Of a stretch of DNA of 35,673 bases, positions 8,857 through 17,890 are shown one piece after another. This DNA comes from a bacterium (lineage in GTDB: Bacteria; Bacteroidota; Ignavibacteria; Kapaibacteriales; Kapaibacteriaceae). The DNA is taken from positions 1 through 35,673 of the forward strand of contig JANJTN010000074.1 in assembly GCA_024711065.1 (NCBI GenBank), in the 5' to 3' direction. The translations under genes were made by a program, and so were the position numbers. A model generated the notes under the pieces. That model saw only the letters and a list, made by a program, of their open reading frames with translations, searched no databases and had not been told where the DNA came from. Position 1 is the stretch's first letter, and every line of letters begins with the position of its first letter.

Positions 8857-10137
8857 ATGAAGACCAACAGAGAGCGCCATGCTGACATCTGCATCATCGG
8901 CAGCGGGATAGCTGGCACCCTGGCTGCATTGGAATTGGCGTCGGCGCGACCCGATCTCCGGATCGAGCTTTTCTCGAAGGGGGCTCTGGATGCCGGTGCA
9001 AGTTCGATGGCTCAGGGCGGTATCGCCGTCCCCCGATTCAACGACCCGAGTGACGTCCATCAGCACGTCCAGGATACATTGTCAGCTGGCCATAGGAGCA
9101 ACAATGAGGATACGGTTCGGCGGATCATTGGCTCGGCGCACCACGTGATCGGCCTTCTCGAGCGATATGGTGTGCAATTCGACCGAGCGGGATCTGACTA
9201 TCACTACGCTCGGGAAGGAGGCCATGCAGTAGCTCGCGTGATACACGTTGCCGATCGAACCGGCTACGAGGTGATGCGCGCCCTGCATGGGCACCTTTGC
9301 GCACAGCGAAAGATCTGCACCCGCGTTCACACGGCCGTAACCGATGTTTCTCGTGGCCCAGACGATCCGTATTGGACACTCACCGCTGAGGAGGAAGCCA
9401 GTGGCAGGCTCATCGAACGAAGAGGGTCGCGCGTTGTGTTGGCGATGGGAGGAAGTGGATGGCACCACCGCTGGACCTCCAATCCCGTAGGCGCTGTTGG
9501 TGACGCACTGAAGTTCGCCGGCCGCCTGGGACTACCCGTACAGGAACTCGACGCGATGCAATTCCACCCCACGGCGATCTACTCTCGAGACCAGGACCAG
9601 CCACTTTCGTTGGTCACGGAGGCGTTAAGAGGAGCCGGCGCGCGCATCGTGAATGCAGCCGGTGAGTCATTCGTTCGCGAGGCCGACGCGCGAGGCGATC
9701 TGGCACCACGCGACATTGTTACGACCGCCATTCTGGAGGAAATGGCTCTCACGGGAGCCGATCATGTGTATCTCGATGCTCGGCAGCTGGATCCTATGGT
9801 CCTGCGGGAGCGGTTTCCGACGTTTCTCCGCACGTGTGCAGAACATTCCATCGACCCTACAACCACCCTGATCCCGATCCGTCCAGCCGCCCACTATCAG
9901 TGCGGCGGCATCGTTGCCGACATCAACGGTCGCACGGCAGTCGACGGGATCGATGCACTCGGTGAGTGCGCATATACCGGCATGCACGGACGCAATCGCC
10001 TGGCCTCGAACTCTCTACTGGAAGCAGCAGTGATGGCGCTCATGTGGGCGAAGCGGTGCGCAACTGAAGAGCCAACCGCCATCCGACCAACGGCAGCGGA
10101 GTATGACTCGGAAGCGTACGACTCCCGGAGTCACTGA
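8857..10137 (+). CDS. nadB: L-aspartate oxidase, C-terminally short
   Basis: NadB oxidises L-aspartate to iminoaspartate with FAD, the first step of de novo NAD synthesis. Seen motifs are the dinucleotide-binding GSGIAGTLAALELA, GASSMAQGGIAV, the active-site REGGHAVARVIHVADRTG, QFHPTAIY, and AHYQCGGI...GMHGRNRLASNSLLEA near the FAD. I use the ATG at 8857 (426 residues) because the track GTG at 8827 lies inside a palindromic repeat. NadB is usually about 520-540 residues; here the protein ends soon after the LASNSLLE motif, so the C-terminal helical domain is missing. The stop TGA falls inside a second copy of the repeat. No remnant of the missing domain follows. No nadA or nadC is nearby. It may still be active, since the lost domain is peripheral, or it may be degenerate. 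Confidence 0.9.
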   Translation: MKTNRERHADICIIGSGIAGTLAALELASARPDLRIELFSKGALDAGASSMAQGGIAVPRFNDPSDVHQHVQDTLSAGHRSNNEDTVRRIIGSAHHVIGLLERYGVQFDRAGSDYHYAREGGHAVARVIHVADRTGYEVMRALHGHLCAQRKICTRVHTAVTDVSRGPDDPYWTLTAEEEASGRLIERRGSRVVLAMGGSGWHHRWTSNPVGAVGDALKFAGRLGLPVQELDAMQFHPTAIYSRDQDQPLSLVTEALRGAGARIVNAAGESFVREADARGDLAPRDIVTTAILEEMALTGADHVYLDARQLDPMVLRERFPTFLRTCAEHSIDPTTTLIPIRPAAHYQCGGIVADINGRTAVDGIDALGECAYTGMHGRNRLASNSLLEAAVMALMWAKRCATEEPTAIRPTAAEYDSEAYDSRSH

Positions 10138-10147
10138 CTCCCGGAAT
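10120..10147. repeat. 27-bp palindromic repeat, copy 2 (contains the nadB stop codon)
   Basis: The sequence reads GACTCCCGGAGTCACTGA followed by CTCCCGGAAT. The core GGAGTCA-C-TGACTCC is a 7-bp inverted repeat. The last codons of nadB (DSRSH) and its TGA stop are made of this element. It is close to the reverse complement of copy 1. Confidence 0.9.
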
Positions 10148-10162
10148 GCTCTGCCGGCCGGC

Positions 10163-11749
10163 TTATTGAACCTTCGCCGTCAACACTCGACCTAACGCTT
10201 GGACAGCCACGATCACCGGTCCCCGATGGTTGCGAAGCGGGAGCGTGAACGTGCGCTCCCCTGCCGGCTCTCGTGTACCGAGGAAGGTTTCCAGAAGGCG
10301 ACCCGTCACGTCGTACAAGCGGAGGTAGACATCGCCTTCGTGCTCGAGATGTACGTCGATCTGCACCGACGAGTCAACCAAACGTGCACGTTTGAGAATG
10401 AGCAGGTGCTCCTGTGCAACCGGTTTGTCCGCATCGATGCCCGTTGCTGCGTTGCGGACCAATCGGACGTGATAGAGCACGCTGCTTGCAGAAGATTGCG
10501 TGCCGTTGTTCACGTCGAAGATGTTCGGTGCGGTGCTGCGAATGCCGCCCACCATGTAGCCGATGTCCACCGTGTCGGCGGCGAGCTGATGCAGCAACAC
10601 CACACCATGGTCGGTCTGTGGAAGGTCCTCGCGCAGCACCAGTTCTGCGCTACTGCCTTCGAGGTCCGGCATTCTCACGTCCAGACGGTGCTCCTGGAAA
10701 GCCCCTTGCCCATCCCGCGACACGCGAGCGATGGTGCGCACGAATGGCACCTGATCGTCCTTGATCAACTGGCCTTCGTTGTTGACGTCGTACTGGCTCA
10801 TCCCGCCCAGAAAGAAGGTGTGCTGTTCTGCCGAGCTGGAATCGTAGGCAGCAAAGGACGCGCAATGGTAGTGATTGAGGTACTGCGAGAATTCGGTATG
10901 GGGCTGGTAGTCTGTGGTGGTAATCGTTACCGGATGCAGAAACGGTAGGTCCACTTCGCGCTGGAAGACGCCCGAGTAAACCGTGTACGCATGACGTCCA
11001 TCCGGCAGGATCTGCGGCAGCAGATTGTAGTCCCGCCGGTGCAGGTGTTCGGCATCGGTCTGGGTGCTGATCGTGGTTGCGGTGAAGGTCGGACCGATCG
11101 TGTCGATGGTGAACCGGAGGAGACCATCGGTATACGTTTGCGTGAAGGAGGGTCCACCCATCGGATTGTAGCGACCGTCGAAGCGGTGCCCACCCACCAG
11201 CATCAGCGTATCACCGATGCGTCCAAGGTAGCCGCCGGTAACGGCGAACCGATCGTCCTGCAGTGTTCGGAAACGTCCACTGATGTCCGCACCGACATCG
11301 ATATCTGCCACCAGCCCCCTGACATCCACCAGCGTGATGCGCCCGTGGGTCACGTGGTCGCCGACCGAAGCCGCATAGCCATACCCGCCGGTGATCACCA
11401 GCAGGTGCCCGTACTGGACGAACTGCATGTTGGTGCTCTGCAGTTGCTCGGCGATCGGCACAGGCAGCGAGAGAACCGATGCTTGTTGTACCGAACGCGT
11501 ATCCGGGTCCACCACATAGATCGTGGTGTTGTTATCGGAGGCCAGGAACGAGGTGGGTGGACGGAATTGGTGTAGACCGTCGGTGCGACCACCGATGATC
11601 ACGATCCGACCATCTACCGTTGCCGAGACAAAGGACTGCACACCCGGCATCTCCGGGATCGCGAGAGGTTCCAGACGCAGCGTCCACTCCGACGCCGGCG
11701 CAACATTGGCCCAGGCCAGGGCCACAAGTACAACAACCAGGGTTCTCAT
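10163..11749 (-). CDS. Secreted kelch-like protein with T9SS-type C-terminus
   Basis: I place the start at 11749 (MRTLVVVLVALAWANVAPA, a signal peptide), giving 528 residues; the track start at 11782 adds an unlikely extension. Repeated beta-strand units such as GRIVIIGGRTDG, GHLLVITGGYGYA, DRFAVTGGYLG and DTLMLVGGHRFDG are kelch/galactose-oxidase-type propeller blades. The last 80 residues (VYLRLYDVTGRLLETFLG, then a strand ending GRVLTAKVQ) match the T9SS type A sorting domain pattern. The protein should be exported and attached at the surface. Its ligand is unknown. It follows the DMT-like gene by about 55 bp but has its own -7-like box (CAAAGTTC on plus at 11754-11761) that would give a leaderless mRNA. 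Confidence 0.75.
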   Translation of the reverse strand: MRTLVVVLVALAWANVAPASEWTLRLEPLAIPEMPGVQSFVSATVDGRIVIIGGRTDGLHQFRPPTSFLASDNNTTIYVVDPDTRSVQQASVLSLPVPIAEQLQSTNMQFVQYGHLLVITGGYGYAASVGDHVTHGRITLVDVRGLVADIDVGADISGRFRTLQDDRFAVTGGYLGRIGDTLMLVGGHRFDGRYNPMGGPSFTQTYTDGLLRFTIDTIGPTFTATTISTQTDAEHLHRRDYNLLPQILPDGRHAYTVYSGVFQREVDLPFLHPVTITTTDYQPHTEFSQYLNHYHCASFAAYDSSSAEQHTFFLGGMSQYDVNNEGQLIKDDQVPFVRTIARVSRDGQGAFQEHRLDVRMPDLEGSSAELVLREDLPQTDHGVVLLHQLAADTVDIGYMVGGIRSTAPNIFDVNNGTQSSASSVLYHVRLVRNAATGIDADKPVAQEHLLILKRARLVDSSVQIDVHLEHEGDVYLRLYDVTGRLLETFLGTREPAGERTFTLPLRNHRGPVIVAVQALGRVLTAKVQ

Positions 11750-11753
11750 ACCG

Positions 11754-11761
11754 CAAAGTTC
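11754..11761 (-). promoter_or_regulatory. Possible -7 box (GAACTTTG) four bases before the kelch ATG
   Basis: GAACTTTG matches TAnnTTTG at seven of eight positions, with CGGT between it and the ATG at 11749. The predicted transcript start therefore coincides with the start codon. Confidence 0.35.
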
Positions 11762-11804
11762 GGCCAGAGAGCCCCTTATCAACTGTGACGAAAGTCATGC
11801 AGCC

Positions 11805-12155
11805 TCAGCGCTGCGAAGCCACCACGCCGATGCCGACCACGATCATGGCCAGACCGAACAACATCATGGCATTCGGCCGTTCTCCGTGCACCCCAATAGC
11901 AAAGAGCACGGTCAGCACAAAGACCATCGCCGTGTTCAACGGAATGAAGACCGACAGTCTCGCGAAGGAGAGGATCACGGTGGTCATCACGAAGCTGCCG
12001 ATCAACAGGGCGATGCCACCAGCCCCCTGCCACGATGCGATGGCTGCAACGAGCGAGGAGATGGTAAGGGGCTTGCCACCAACGGCAAGTCCGATCAGCC
12101 CCATACCTCCAACGGTCAGCGCTGATTGCACCAAGGTCAGCAGCACCAGTTTCAT
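11805..12155 (-). CDS. Small DMT/EamA-like four-helix membrane protein
   Basis: The 116 residues form four hydrophobic helices: VLLTLVQSALTVGGMGLIGLA, GIALLIGSFVMTTVILSFA, IPLNTAMVFVLTVLFAIGV and MMLFGLAMIVVGIGVVA. This size and the FIPLNTAMVFV/MIVVGIGVVA pattern resemble half-size drug/metabolite transporters (SMR/EamA). It would sit in the inner membrane, probably as a dimer. The substrate is unknown; polyamine, lipid or cationic drug export are all possible. Its ATG overlaps the DUF4175 stop (ATGA), so it is translationally coupled to that gene. Confidence 0.75.
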   Translation of the reverse strand: MKLVLLTLVQSALTVGGMGLIGLAVGGKPLTISSLVAAIASWQGAGGIALLIGSFVMTTVILSFARLSVFIPLNTAMVFVLTVLFAIGVHGERPNAMMLFGLAMIVVGIGVVASQR

Positions 12156-15100
12156 TGCTGGTCCACCTGCAGGTTGCGTTTCTGGAGAGCTTCGTAGTAC
12201 CGACGGATCAGGTGCTCGTAGTCCTTGGTGTAGCCGTTGCGCAATTGCTCCAGCACGTCGCGCATGGTTCGACGCTCGCCGTTATTCAGATCCAGCGGGT
12301 CGGGACTGCGTCGCGTGACATCCTGGCCAACTCTCGACTCCCGTGTCTTTTCCCGATCGCGTTCGTTCATCGATCGCGATGCGTTCAACAACCGACTCAG
12401 GATGCGCTCCTGGCGCAAGCGGGTCTCCGGAGTGATCGATCCCGTTTGCATATCGGTCATCACTTCCCGCATCTCGTCGGCGATCTGCCGCAGGTCGCCA
12501 ATGGGCTTCTTGCTGCCGTCGGCCTGACGCGTTTCGCGCTCCAGTTCCTCCAGAGCCTTGAGTGCCTTGCCCTGTTGCGATGCCAGACGGCCCATCTCGG
12601 CGCGCTGCTGTTCGTTCATCTGGCTGCCGCCGCCGCCACCCTGACCGATCTGGTCCATACCCTGATTGATGCCCTGTTGTTTCTCGGCCAGTTGCTGCAA
12701 CCGCTGAAAGGGGCTTTGGCCATTGCCTTGCCCCTGACCGGGCGTTTGACCCTGGCCGCCTTGCCCTTGCCCATCTCCACGCATCATCGATCCCAACGCA
12801 TCACTCATACGTTGCGCTGCGGAGTTCATGCTCTGCATGGCACCGGCCTGCTGCTGAGCACTCATCTGGCTATTACGATTCTGCATCTGCCCCATGGCGT
12901 CCTGCATGGCCTGCATCGCGTCGCCAAGGTCCTGGGCCAGCTCGGGGCTAACGCTGGTGGACTTCTGCGAGAGCTGGAACATGTTGTTGGCGATGTTCTG
13001 CATGGACTGCTGCATGCGCTGCTGTTGCTGGGCGGCCTGACGGAACTGCGATGAGCTGGGGTCCATGCCCCGCATTTGCTGCATCAAGGCTTCCTGCTGC
13101 TTGGACAGGTCCAGCAGGTCGTCCATGCCTTTCTGCATTTGCTTCATCGCTTCCTTGTTGGCGTTGCGACGCATCTGCTTCTGCATCTGGCGCATCTGCT
13201 GCGCAAATCGCTGCAGATTCTCGGAAGCACTCTTCTGCTGTTGCGATGCCTGGTCCATCTGTCCCTGGTCCATCTGCTGCTGCGCCTTCTGCATTTGCTG
13301 CTTGGTCTGATCGGCGTTCAGGTCCTTCTGCGCGGCATCCATCTTGTCCATCGGCATGTCGGACCCGATCTCCTTCATCAACTCTTCGAGTTCCTTGGAC
13401 TCACGCGCCAGGTCGGCCAGGTCCTTCTGCAACTGCTCTTGTTGCTCGGCCAACTTCTCCCGCGCGTTCTTGTCGCTGGCATTGGTGTTCTCGGCCTGCT
13501 GGCGCAGCTCGTCCTGACGCCGGGCGAGTTCCTCGGCGCGCTTGGCCAGCTCGTCGGCTTTCTGTTCAGCCTGCGCCCGTTTGAGCAGGTTCAGCGTGCG
13601 CTCGATGCTCTGGCGGAACTTCTCCTCGTCGAACTTGAACTCGCTCATCATTTTTTCGAGCTGCTCCGGCGAGAGGTTTTCCATGGCCTTCTTCATCTGC
13701 TCCTGCATGCGTTCCAGCTCGGGAGAGCGCACCTGCTTCATCAGCTCCTGGAGCTCCTTGTACTTCTCCAGCGTCTCCGGCGAAATAGCCTGGTTCTGCT
13801 CCAGCTTGTTCGTCATCTGCTCGAGCTTTTCCGCCGTCTGCTCCATGCGCTTCTCCAGATCGGCCTGACGCTTGGCCAACTCCTCGGCCTTCTTCCGATC
13901 CTGCCAGTCTGTCTGACGCTGCGATTGGGCCTGCTGCTTCTGCATCTCGCGGCGCAACTCGTCGGCCTCCTTGCGGATCTGCTCAGACTCTTGCATCAGT
14001 GATGTGAGTTCTTTCTGGATCTCGGTCTGCGTGCGGTCCGTTTCGGCGAACACTTCTTCGAGCGACGGCATGCGGACGGTATACGTTGTGGTCCGCGCTG
14101 TCTTGGGTCCGTTCACGGCATCGTTGTCGGCCACTTCCAGGTAGTACTCGTAGGTATCATCCGGCGTGATGCCAACGTCGGCCAGATCCCACACATGACC
14201 GATCTCTTGCGTGGTAGCGCCTGACGCGATCGATAGTGGTTTCGTGGTGAAACGTTCCTCGGCCTGGGCGTAACGAGATTTGATCAGGCGATAGTTCAAC
14301 GTCAGGCGTGTGAATCCATAGTCGTCCGAGATGGCCACTACCAGTGGGAGTTTAGCAGACACATCCACATCGGCATCTCGTGCTGGCTCTTTCATGGTGA
14401 TCGACGGATGTCCATCACTCAACACCACGATACTATAGCGGATCGGTTCGGCATTGGTCTGGCCGTCCTGATCGAACAGACGGATATGATACGTTCCGGC
14501 GGCCGACACGGCAAAGGAGCCCGAAGCCGAAGCCCCCTTCACCTCCATCGGGATCACCGTAGAGTCCACCACTGCAGAATCACGCCGCTGTTCGATGATC
14601 ACGCGTGCCTTGGCAAGGGGCTTGCTGGCCGTCACGACCAGTTGGACCACGGAACCCCGCAGGGCGGTCACGTCGGCCTGACGCTCGGTGAGCGGTGCCG
14701 GTGCCAGTCGGGTATACGATGGCGGTACCACTCTGCCGCTGAGGGTGCGCACCAGTGGACGGTCGATCACCACGATGCGGCCGGTGTCGCTGCGGACGCC
14801 GTCCTCGTTCCACGGCGCATCGGCATAGAAGGTCACGCTGGAGGCCAACCCCGGCAGCTGGTGCCGAACGGTGGTAGCCGTGTCGAGTTGGATCGGAAAC
14901 GACACATAGTGTTCAGCGTTCGCTTCCTTGATCCAGAGGGTCACCTGAGTCGGAGCGGTTCCGGATACGCGCACGTCCACATAGGCCGGAGTACCCCGCA
15001 TCACTGTGTCGCGGCTTGCCACCACGGAGATCCGGAACGGTGCCGGCGGCATGAATGACGTGTCGTATTGCTGCAGCCGCACGAAGGCTGCACCAAGCGA

Positions 15101-15613
15101 ATGCGGCAGGACCGCCAGCAGCAGCATGCACGTGGCCAGGCTACCGACAGCCCAGAACAAGGCCGTGCGAACAGGCCGCTTGTCGATGATCACGGATAGG
15201 TCCTTGCCAACAACGCTCTGCAGTCCCTGGTCGATCGCCAGTGCGGCAAGGTCGGCACTTCCCTGCCGTCGAGCAGAATGCGCTAGCTGAATGGCATTGG
15301 AGAGTCGGTCGCGAACATCGCCGTAGTGCGCACCCACGCGCAGGGCCAGGGTCTCAACGGAATCGGTCGGCAGCAGGCCCAACAGTCGTGCGAATGGACG
15401 CGCCAACAGAACACCGGCAACCGTGGCCGAGCTACCAACCCACAACCACCAGAGGATCTGCCGCGCCAACTTGGTGCCCGGGAACGCCGCTTCCACCGCT
15501 ACGACAGCAAGCAGCGCAATGCTCGACACGGCAACCGTGCGTCCAATGCCCTGGGCAATCACCCAGAGGTGCTCCTGTCGGCCGACGTTCTTGAGTTGGT
15601 GTTGAATGTTCAC
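12152..15613 (-). CDS. DUF4175 family large membrane protein
   Basis: I start it at the GTG at 15613 (VNIQHQLKNVGRQEHLW), giving 1153 residues, not at the track start inside the DUF4159 gene. Three N-terminal membrane helices (VAVSSIALLAVVAVEA, ILWWLWVGSSATVAGVLLA and FWAVGSLATCMLLLAVL) are followed by Ig-like periplasmic segments at about 200-500. A very long Gln/Met/Lys coiled-coil region runs from about 520 to 1000, then a Gly/Gln-rich tail with a conserved C-terminus. This is the layout of the uncharacterised DUF4175 family. The array upstream has no Shine-Dalgarno sequence, so the true start is uncertain. The gene lies between DUF4159 and a DMT-like gene, and a cell-envelope role is inferred. 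Confidence 0.8.
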   Translation of the reverse strand: MNIQHQLKNVGRQEHLWVIAQGIGRTVAVSSIALLAVVAVEAAFPGTKLARQILWWLWVGSSATVAGVLLARPFARLLGLLPTDSVETLALRVGAHYGDVRDRLSNAIQLAHSARRQGSADLAALAIDQGLQSVVGKDLSVIIDKRPVRTALFWAVGSLATCMLLLAVLPHSLGAAFVRLQQYDTSFMPPAPFRISVVASRDTVMRGTPAYVDVRVSGTAPTQVTLWIKEANAEHYVSFPIQLDTATTVRHQLPGLASSVTFYADAPWNEDGVRSDTGRIVVIDRPLVRTLSGRVVPPSYTRLAPAPLTERQADVTALRGSVVQLVVTASKPLAKARVIIEQRRDSAVVDSTVIPMEVKGASASGSFAVSAAGTYHIRLFDQDGQTNAEPIRYSIVVLSDGHPSITMKEPARDADVDVSAKLPLVVAISDDYGFTRLTLNYRLIKSRYAQAEERFTTKPLSIASGATTQEIGHVWDLADVGITPDDTYEYYLEVADNDAVNGPKTARTTTYTVRMPSLEEVFAETDRTQTEIQKELTSLMQESEQIRKEADELRREMQKQQAQSQRQTDWQDRKKAEELAKRQADLEKRMEQTAEKLEQMTNKLEQNQAISPETLEKYKELQELMKQVRSPELERMQEQMKKAMENLSPEQLEKMMSEFKFDEEKFRQSIERTLNLLKRAQAEQKADELAKRAEELARRQDELRQQAENTNASDKNAREKLAEQQEQLQKDLADLARESKELEELMKEIGSDMPMDKMDAAQKDLNADQTKQQMQKAQQQMDQGQMDQASQQQKSASENLQRFAQQMRQMQKQMRRNANKEAMKQMQKGMDDLLDLSKQQEALMQQMRGMDPSSSQFRQAAQQQQRMQQSMQNIANNMFQLSQKSTSVSPELAQDLGDAMQAMQDAMGQMQNRNSQMSAQQQAGAMQSMNSAAQRMSDALGSMMRGDGQGQGGQGQTPGQGQGNGQSPFQRLQQLAEKQQGINQGMDQIGQGGGGGSQMNEQQRAEMGRLASQQGKALKALEELERETRQADGSKKPIGDLRQIADEMREVMTDMQTGSITPETRLRQERILSRLLNASRSMNERDREKTRESRVGQDVTRRSPDPLDLNNGERRTMRDVLEQLRNGYTKDYEHLIRRYYEALQKRNLQVDQQ

Positions 15614-15770
<157 letters not shown>

Positions 15771-15792
15771 GTGCCGTATTCCTGGTATCCAG

Positions 15793-15816
15793 TTACTCGA
15801 TTACTCGAGTTCTCGA
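15793..15816. repeat. 8-bp repeats (TTACTCGA x2, GTTCTCGA) spanning the DUF4159 stop
   Basis: Three 8-bp units run from 15793 to 15816. On the minus strand they read TCGAGAAC, TCGAGTAA and TCGAGTAA. The DUF4159 stop TAA is in the middle unit, and the last residues RELE come from the array. The CAACAG array follows 22 bp further on. Confidence 0.88.
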
Positions 15817-16526
15817 TCTCTCCTTCCGCCACCGAGTGCATAGACCACGATGTTGGTACCCATGCGTAAAGCGGCTTCGCGTTTATCCGGAGGATCGTGG
15901 TGCACCTCAGGATCGGCCCAGCCATCGGCCGGATTGGACTCGTAGGTGTAGAACACGCACAACCGGTCATTCACGAACAAGCCGAATCCCTGAGCCGGCT
16001 TGTTGTCGTGCTCATGGATCTTTGGCGGTCCGCTCGGGAACTCGAAGTGACAATGGTAGATGGGATGGTCGAAGGGAAGCTCGCGGAACTCCTGGTCGGG
16101 GAAGACCTTCTTGAGTTCCTTGCGGATGCTCTCGTCCATTCCGTAGTCGTCGTCGATGTACAGAAAGCCCCCATGCTCCAGGTAAGCCCGCAGGCGTCGG
16201 GCCTCGGCAGGAGAGAAATTCACCGTGCCGTGTCCGGTCATGAAGACCAACGGGTACTGGAACAGGTTGTCGGACTCAAGATCCACGAACTCATACGCAG
16301 GGTCGACGTGGATATTCGTATTGGCGGCAACGTAGCGCAGCAAGTTCACTTCGCTGCTGGGGTCGTTGTACCAGTCTCCTCCCCCACCATACTTGAGGCG
16401 AGCGAGCTTGACGGCAGACAATGCCCGAGGAGCTTCCACGGGGCTCACACCGGCCGAGCCATAGTCCAGGCGTTGGGCTCTGAGCGGGAGGATGGACAAT
16501 ACGAGAACGATCAGGAGAATCGGCAC
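15801..16526 (-). CDS. DUF4159 domain secreted protein
   Basis: A GTG start and signal peptide (PILLIVLVLSILPLRAQ) are followed by the DUF4159 pattern: LKYGGGGDWYND, FQYPLVFMTGHGTVNFS, LRAYLEHGGFLYIDDD and LPFDHPIYHCHFEF, ending at VYALGGG. The length of 241 residues is usual. The fold is likely a glutamine-amidotransferase-like (ThuA-type) alpha/beta domain facing the periplasm; I recall no proven activity. Its start overlaps the rsmG stop by 16 bp and DUF4175 follows. DUF4159, DUF4175 and MoxR/DUF58 genes often occur together in Bacteroidota, though MoxR is not in this window. Confidence 0.88.
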   Translation of the reverse strand: MPILLIVLVLSILPLRAQRLDYGSAGVSPVEAPRALSAVKLARLKYGGGGDWYNDPSSEVNLLRYVAANTNIHVDPAYEFVDLESDNLFQYPLVFMTGHGTVNFSPAEARRLRAYLEHGGFLYIDDDYGMDESIRKELKKVFPDQEFRELPFDHPIYHCHFEFPSGPPKIHEHDNKPAQGFGLFVNDRLCVFYTYESNPADGWADPEVHHDPPDKREAALRMGTNIVVYALGGGRRDRELE

Positions 16527-17170
16527 GTGATCACTTTCTTCTCATCGGATTTGAACCACGGCATCCCTAACACATCGATCGGCGTTTCGGTGATGGTGAT
16601 GCCGGGATGATCGCTCCGTGCCTCATCGAGTTCTTCGCGGAGATCGCCCCCTTTCAACAAGGCGTAGTACCCGCCGGAGGCGAGCAAGGGGCGGGTCCAC
16701 GAGATCAACATCGATGTTCTGGCCACGGCGCGCGACACAATAACGTCGAACGCGCCTCGGTAGTGCGGCCTCTCGATCAATGTTTCCACGCGGGCGGTGA
16801 TCGGTGTGATATCCTTGAACTCCGTGTGCTGAGCGAACATGGCCACCATCTTCATCTTCTTGGCGATGGAGTCCACCAGGGTGACTCGCAGATCCGGCCG
16901 AGCGATCTTGAGCGGGATCCCTGGCAAGCCCCCTCCCGTCCCGATGTCCAGCACACGCGCCTTGGGCTTGAATTCGGCATACCGCAGCAGCATCAGCGAA
17001 TGCACGATGTGGCGCTCCCACAGATGATCCACATCCTTGCGCGACACCATGTTGACGCGCTCGTTCCAGTACCGCAGATCGTTATGGTAGCGCTCGAGGT
17101 GCTCCATTTGCTCGCGATCCAGCGGAATATGGTTGGCCGACAGGGTGGTCCAGATGTCGATGAGGTCCAT
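16511..17170 (-). CDS. rsmG: 16S rRNA (guanine527-N7)-methyltransferase
   Basis: RsmG (GidB) transfers a methyl group from S-adenosylmethionine to N7 of G527 in 16S rRNA. The sequence shows WNERVNMVSRKDVDHLWERHIVHSL, the SAM-binding VLDIGTGGGLPGIPLKI, VTLVDSIAKKMKM and FDVIVSRAVA. I choose the ATG at 17170 (MDLIDIWTTL, 219 residues) over the track start at 17194. A perfect TAnnTTTG box (TACCTTTG) ends seven bases before this ATG, which would put the transcript start at or next to the ATG. It is the first gene of a run ending in the kelch gene. Confidence 0.95.
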   Translation of the reverse strand: MDLIDIWTTLSANHIPLDREQMEHLERYHNDLRYWNERVNMVSRKDVDHLWERHIVHSLMLLRYAEFKPKARVLDIGTGGGLPGIPLKIARPDLRVTLVDSIAKKMKMVAMFAQHTEFKDITPITARVETLIERPHYRGAFDVIVSRAVARTSMLISWTRPLLASGGYYALLKGGDLREELDEARSDHPGITITETPIDVLGMPWFKSDEKKVITCRFS

Positions 17171-17176
17171 AGACAA

Positions 17177-17184
17177 CAAAGGTA
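17177..17184 (-). promoter_or_regulatory. -7 box TACCTTTG directly upstream of rsmG
   Basis: The minus strand reads TACCTTTG, a perfect TAnnTTTG, ending six bases before the rsmG ATG. The spacing predicts a leader of 0-3 bases. Confidence 0.45.
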
Positions 17185-17192
17185 CGGACCCC

Positions 17193-17219
17193 ACTCCCGG
17201 AATCAGTGATTCCGGGAGT
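17193..17219. repeat. 27-bp palindromic repeat, copy 3 (between rsmG and GT2)
   Basis: ACTCCCGGAATCA and its exact complement flank a single G (13-bp arms). A partial extra unit, ATCCGGGAGTGAT, follows at 17221-17233. It is the same element as the copies on both sides of nadB. Here it sits between two divergent transcription starts. Confidence 0.93.
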
Positions 17220-17248
17220 CATCCGGGAGTGATCTGTCGGCCCTACCG

Positions 17249-17256
17249 TAACTTGA
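17249..17256 (+). promoter_or_regulatory. Possible -7 box (TAACTTGA) four bases before the GT2 ATG
   Basis: TAACTTGA matches TAnnTTTG at six of eight positions and is followed by GGTC and the ATG at 17261. As with rsmG and the kelch gene, the geometry would give a leaderless transcript. Confidence 0.25.
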
Positions 17257-17260
17257 GGTC

Positions 17261-17890
17261 ATGCGTCCGTTCTTCAGCGTGATCATGTGCACGTACAACC
17301 GAGCCGACCTCCTTCCACGGGCGATCGCGTCGCTGCAAGCCCAAACCGAAACGGATTGGGAGCTGATCGTGGTGGACGATGCCTCGACGGATGCCACGCT
17401 TCACCTGGTCTCTGCGTCCGCGGCCGCAGACACACGCATCCGGTACGTTCGCCGAGAGGTGAACGGTGGCACAGCCGCCGCCCGGAACACGGGGATGTCT
17501 GTTGCACAGGGATTGTTCCTCACCTTCCTCGACTCCGACGACGCCTACGCCCCTGATCACCTGGCCACCCGCAAGCAGATGCTGCTCGACCACAGCGAGA
17601 TCCACCTTCTGCATGGTGGCGTGCTCGTGATCGGCGATCCGTGGGTGATCGACAAGGACGACCCCAGCCGCAGGGTCCACATCGACGACTGCGTGGTGGG
17701 CGGCACCTTTGTGATCCGCGCCGACGTGGCGGCCCACCTCGGCCCCTTTCAGGAAGGCATCTATGCCGATGATGCCCACTACTTCGAACGAGCCTGTGCG
17801 GCCAACATCGTGATCGCTCAGACCGATCATCGGTCCTACCACTACTACCGCAACGTCCCCGGTCAGCAGACCTCCACCCATGCCTCGTGA
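17261..17890 (+). CDS. Family 2 glycosyltransferase
   Basis: The GT-A fold is clear: FFSVIMCTYNRADLLPRAIAS, WELIVVDDASTD, NGGTAAARNTG and FLDSDDAY, with the metal- and sugar-nucleotide-binding Asp cluster. The 209 residues cover the catalytic domain only; the C-terminal acceptor region seen in larger GT2 enzymes is short. It would transfer a sugar from a nucleotide sugar in the cytosol, to an unknown acceptor. The last 11 bases overlap nth, a housekeeping repair gene, so the link may be only transcriptional. Confidence 0.9.
   Translation: MRPFFSVIMCTYNRADLLPRAIASLQAQTETDWELIVVDDASTDATLHLVSASAAADTRIRYVRREVNGGTAAARNTGMSVAQGLFLTFLDSDDAYAPDHLATRKQMLLDHSEIHLLHGGVLVIGDPWVIDKDDPSRRVHIDDCVVGGTFVIRADVAAHLGPFQEGIYADDAHYFERACAANIVIAQTDHRSYHYYRNVPGQQTSTHAS

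Noticed and set aside
10145-10162. GCCGGCCGGC palindrome as a terminator between nadB and the kelch gene
   Set aside because: It has no loop and no T-tract, so it is a plain GC-rich palindrome.
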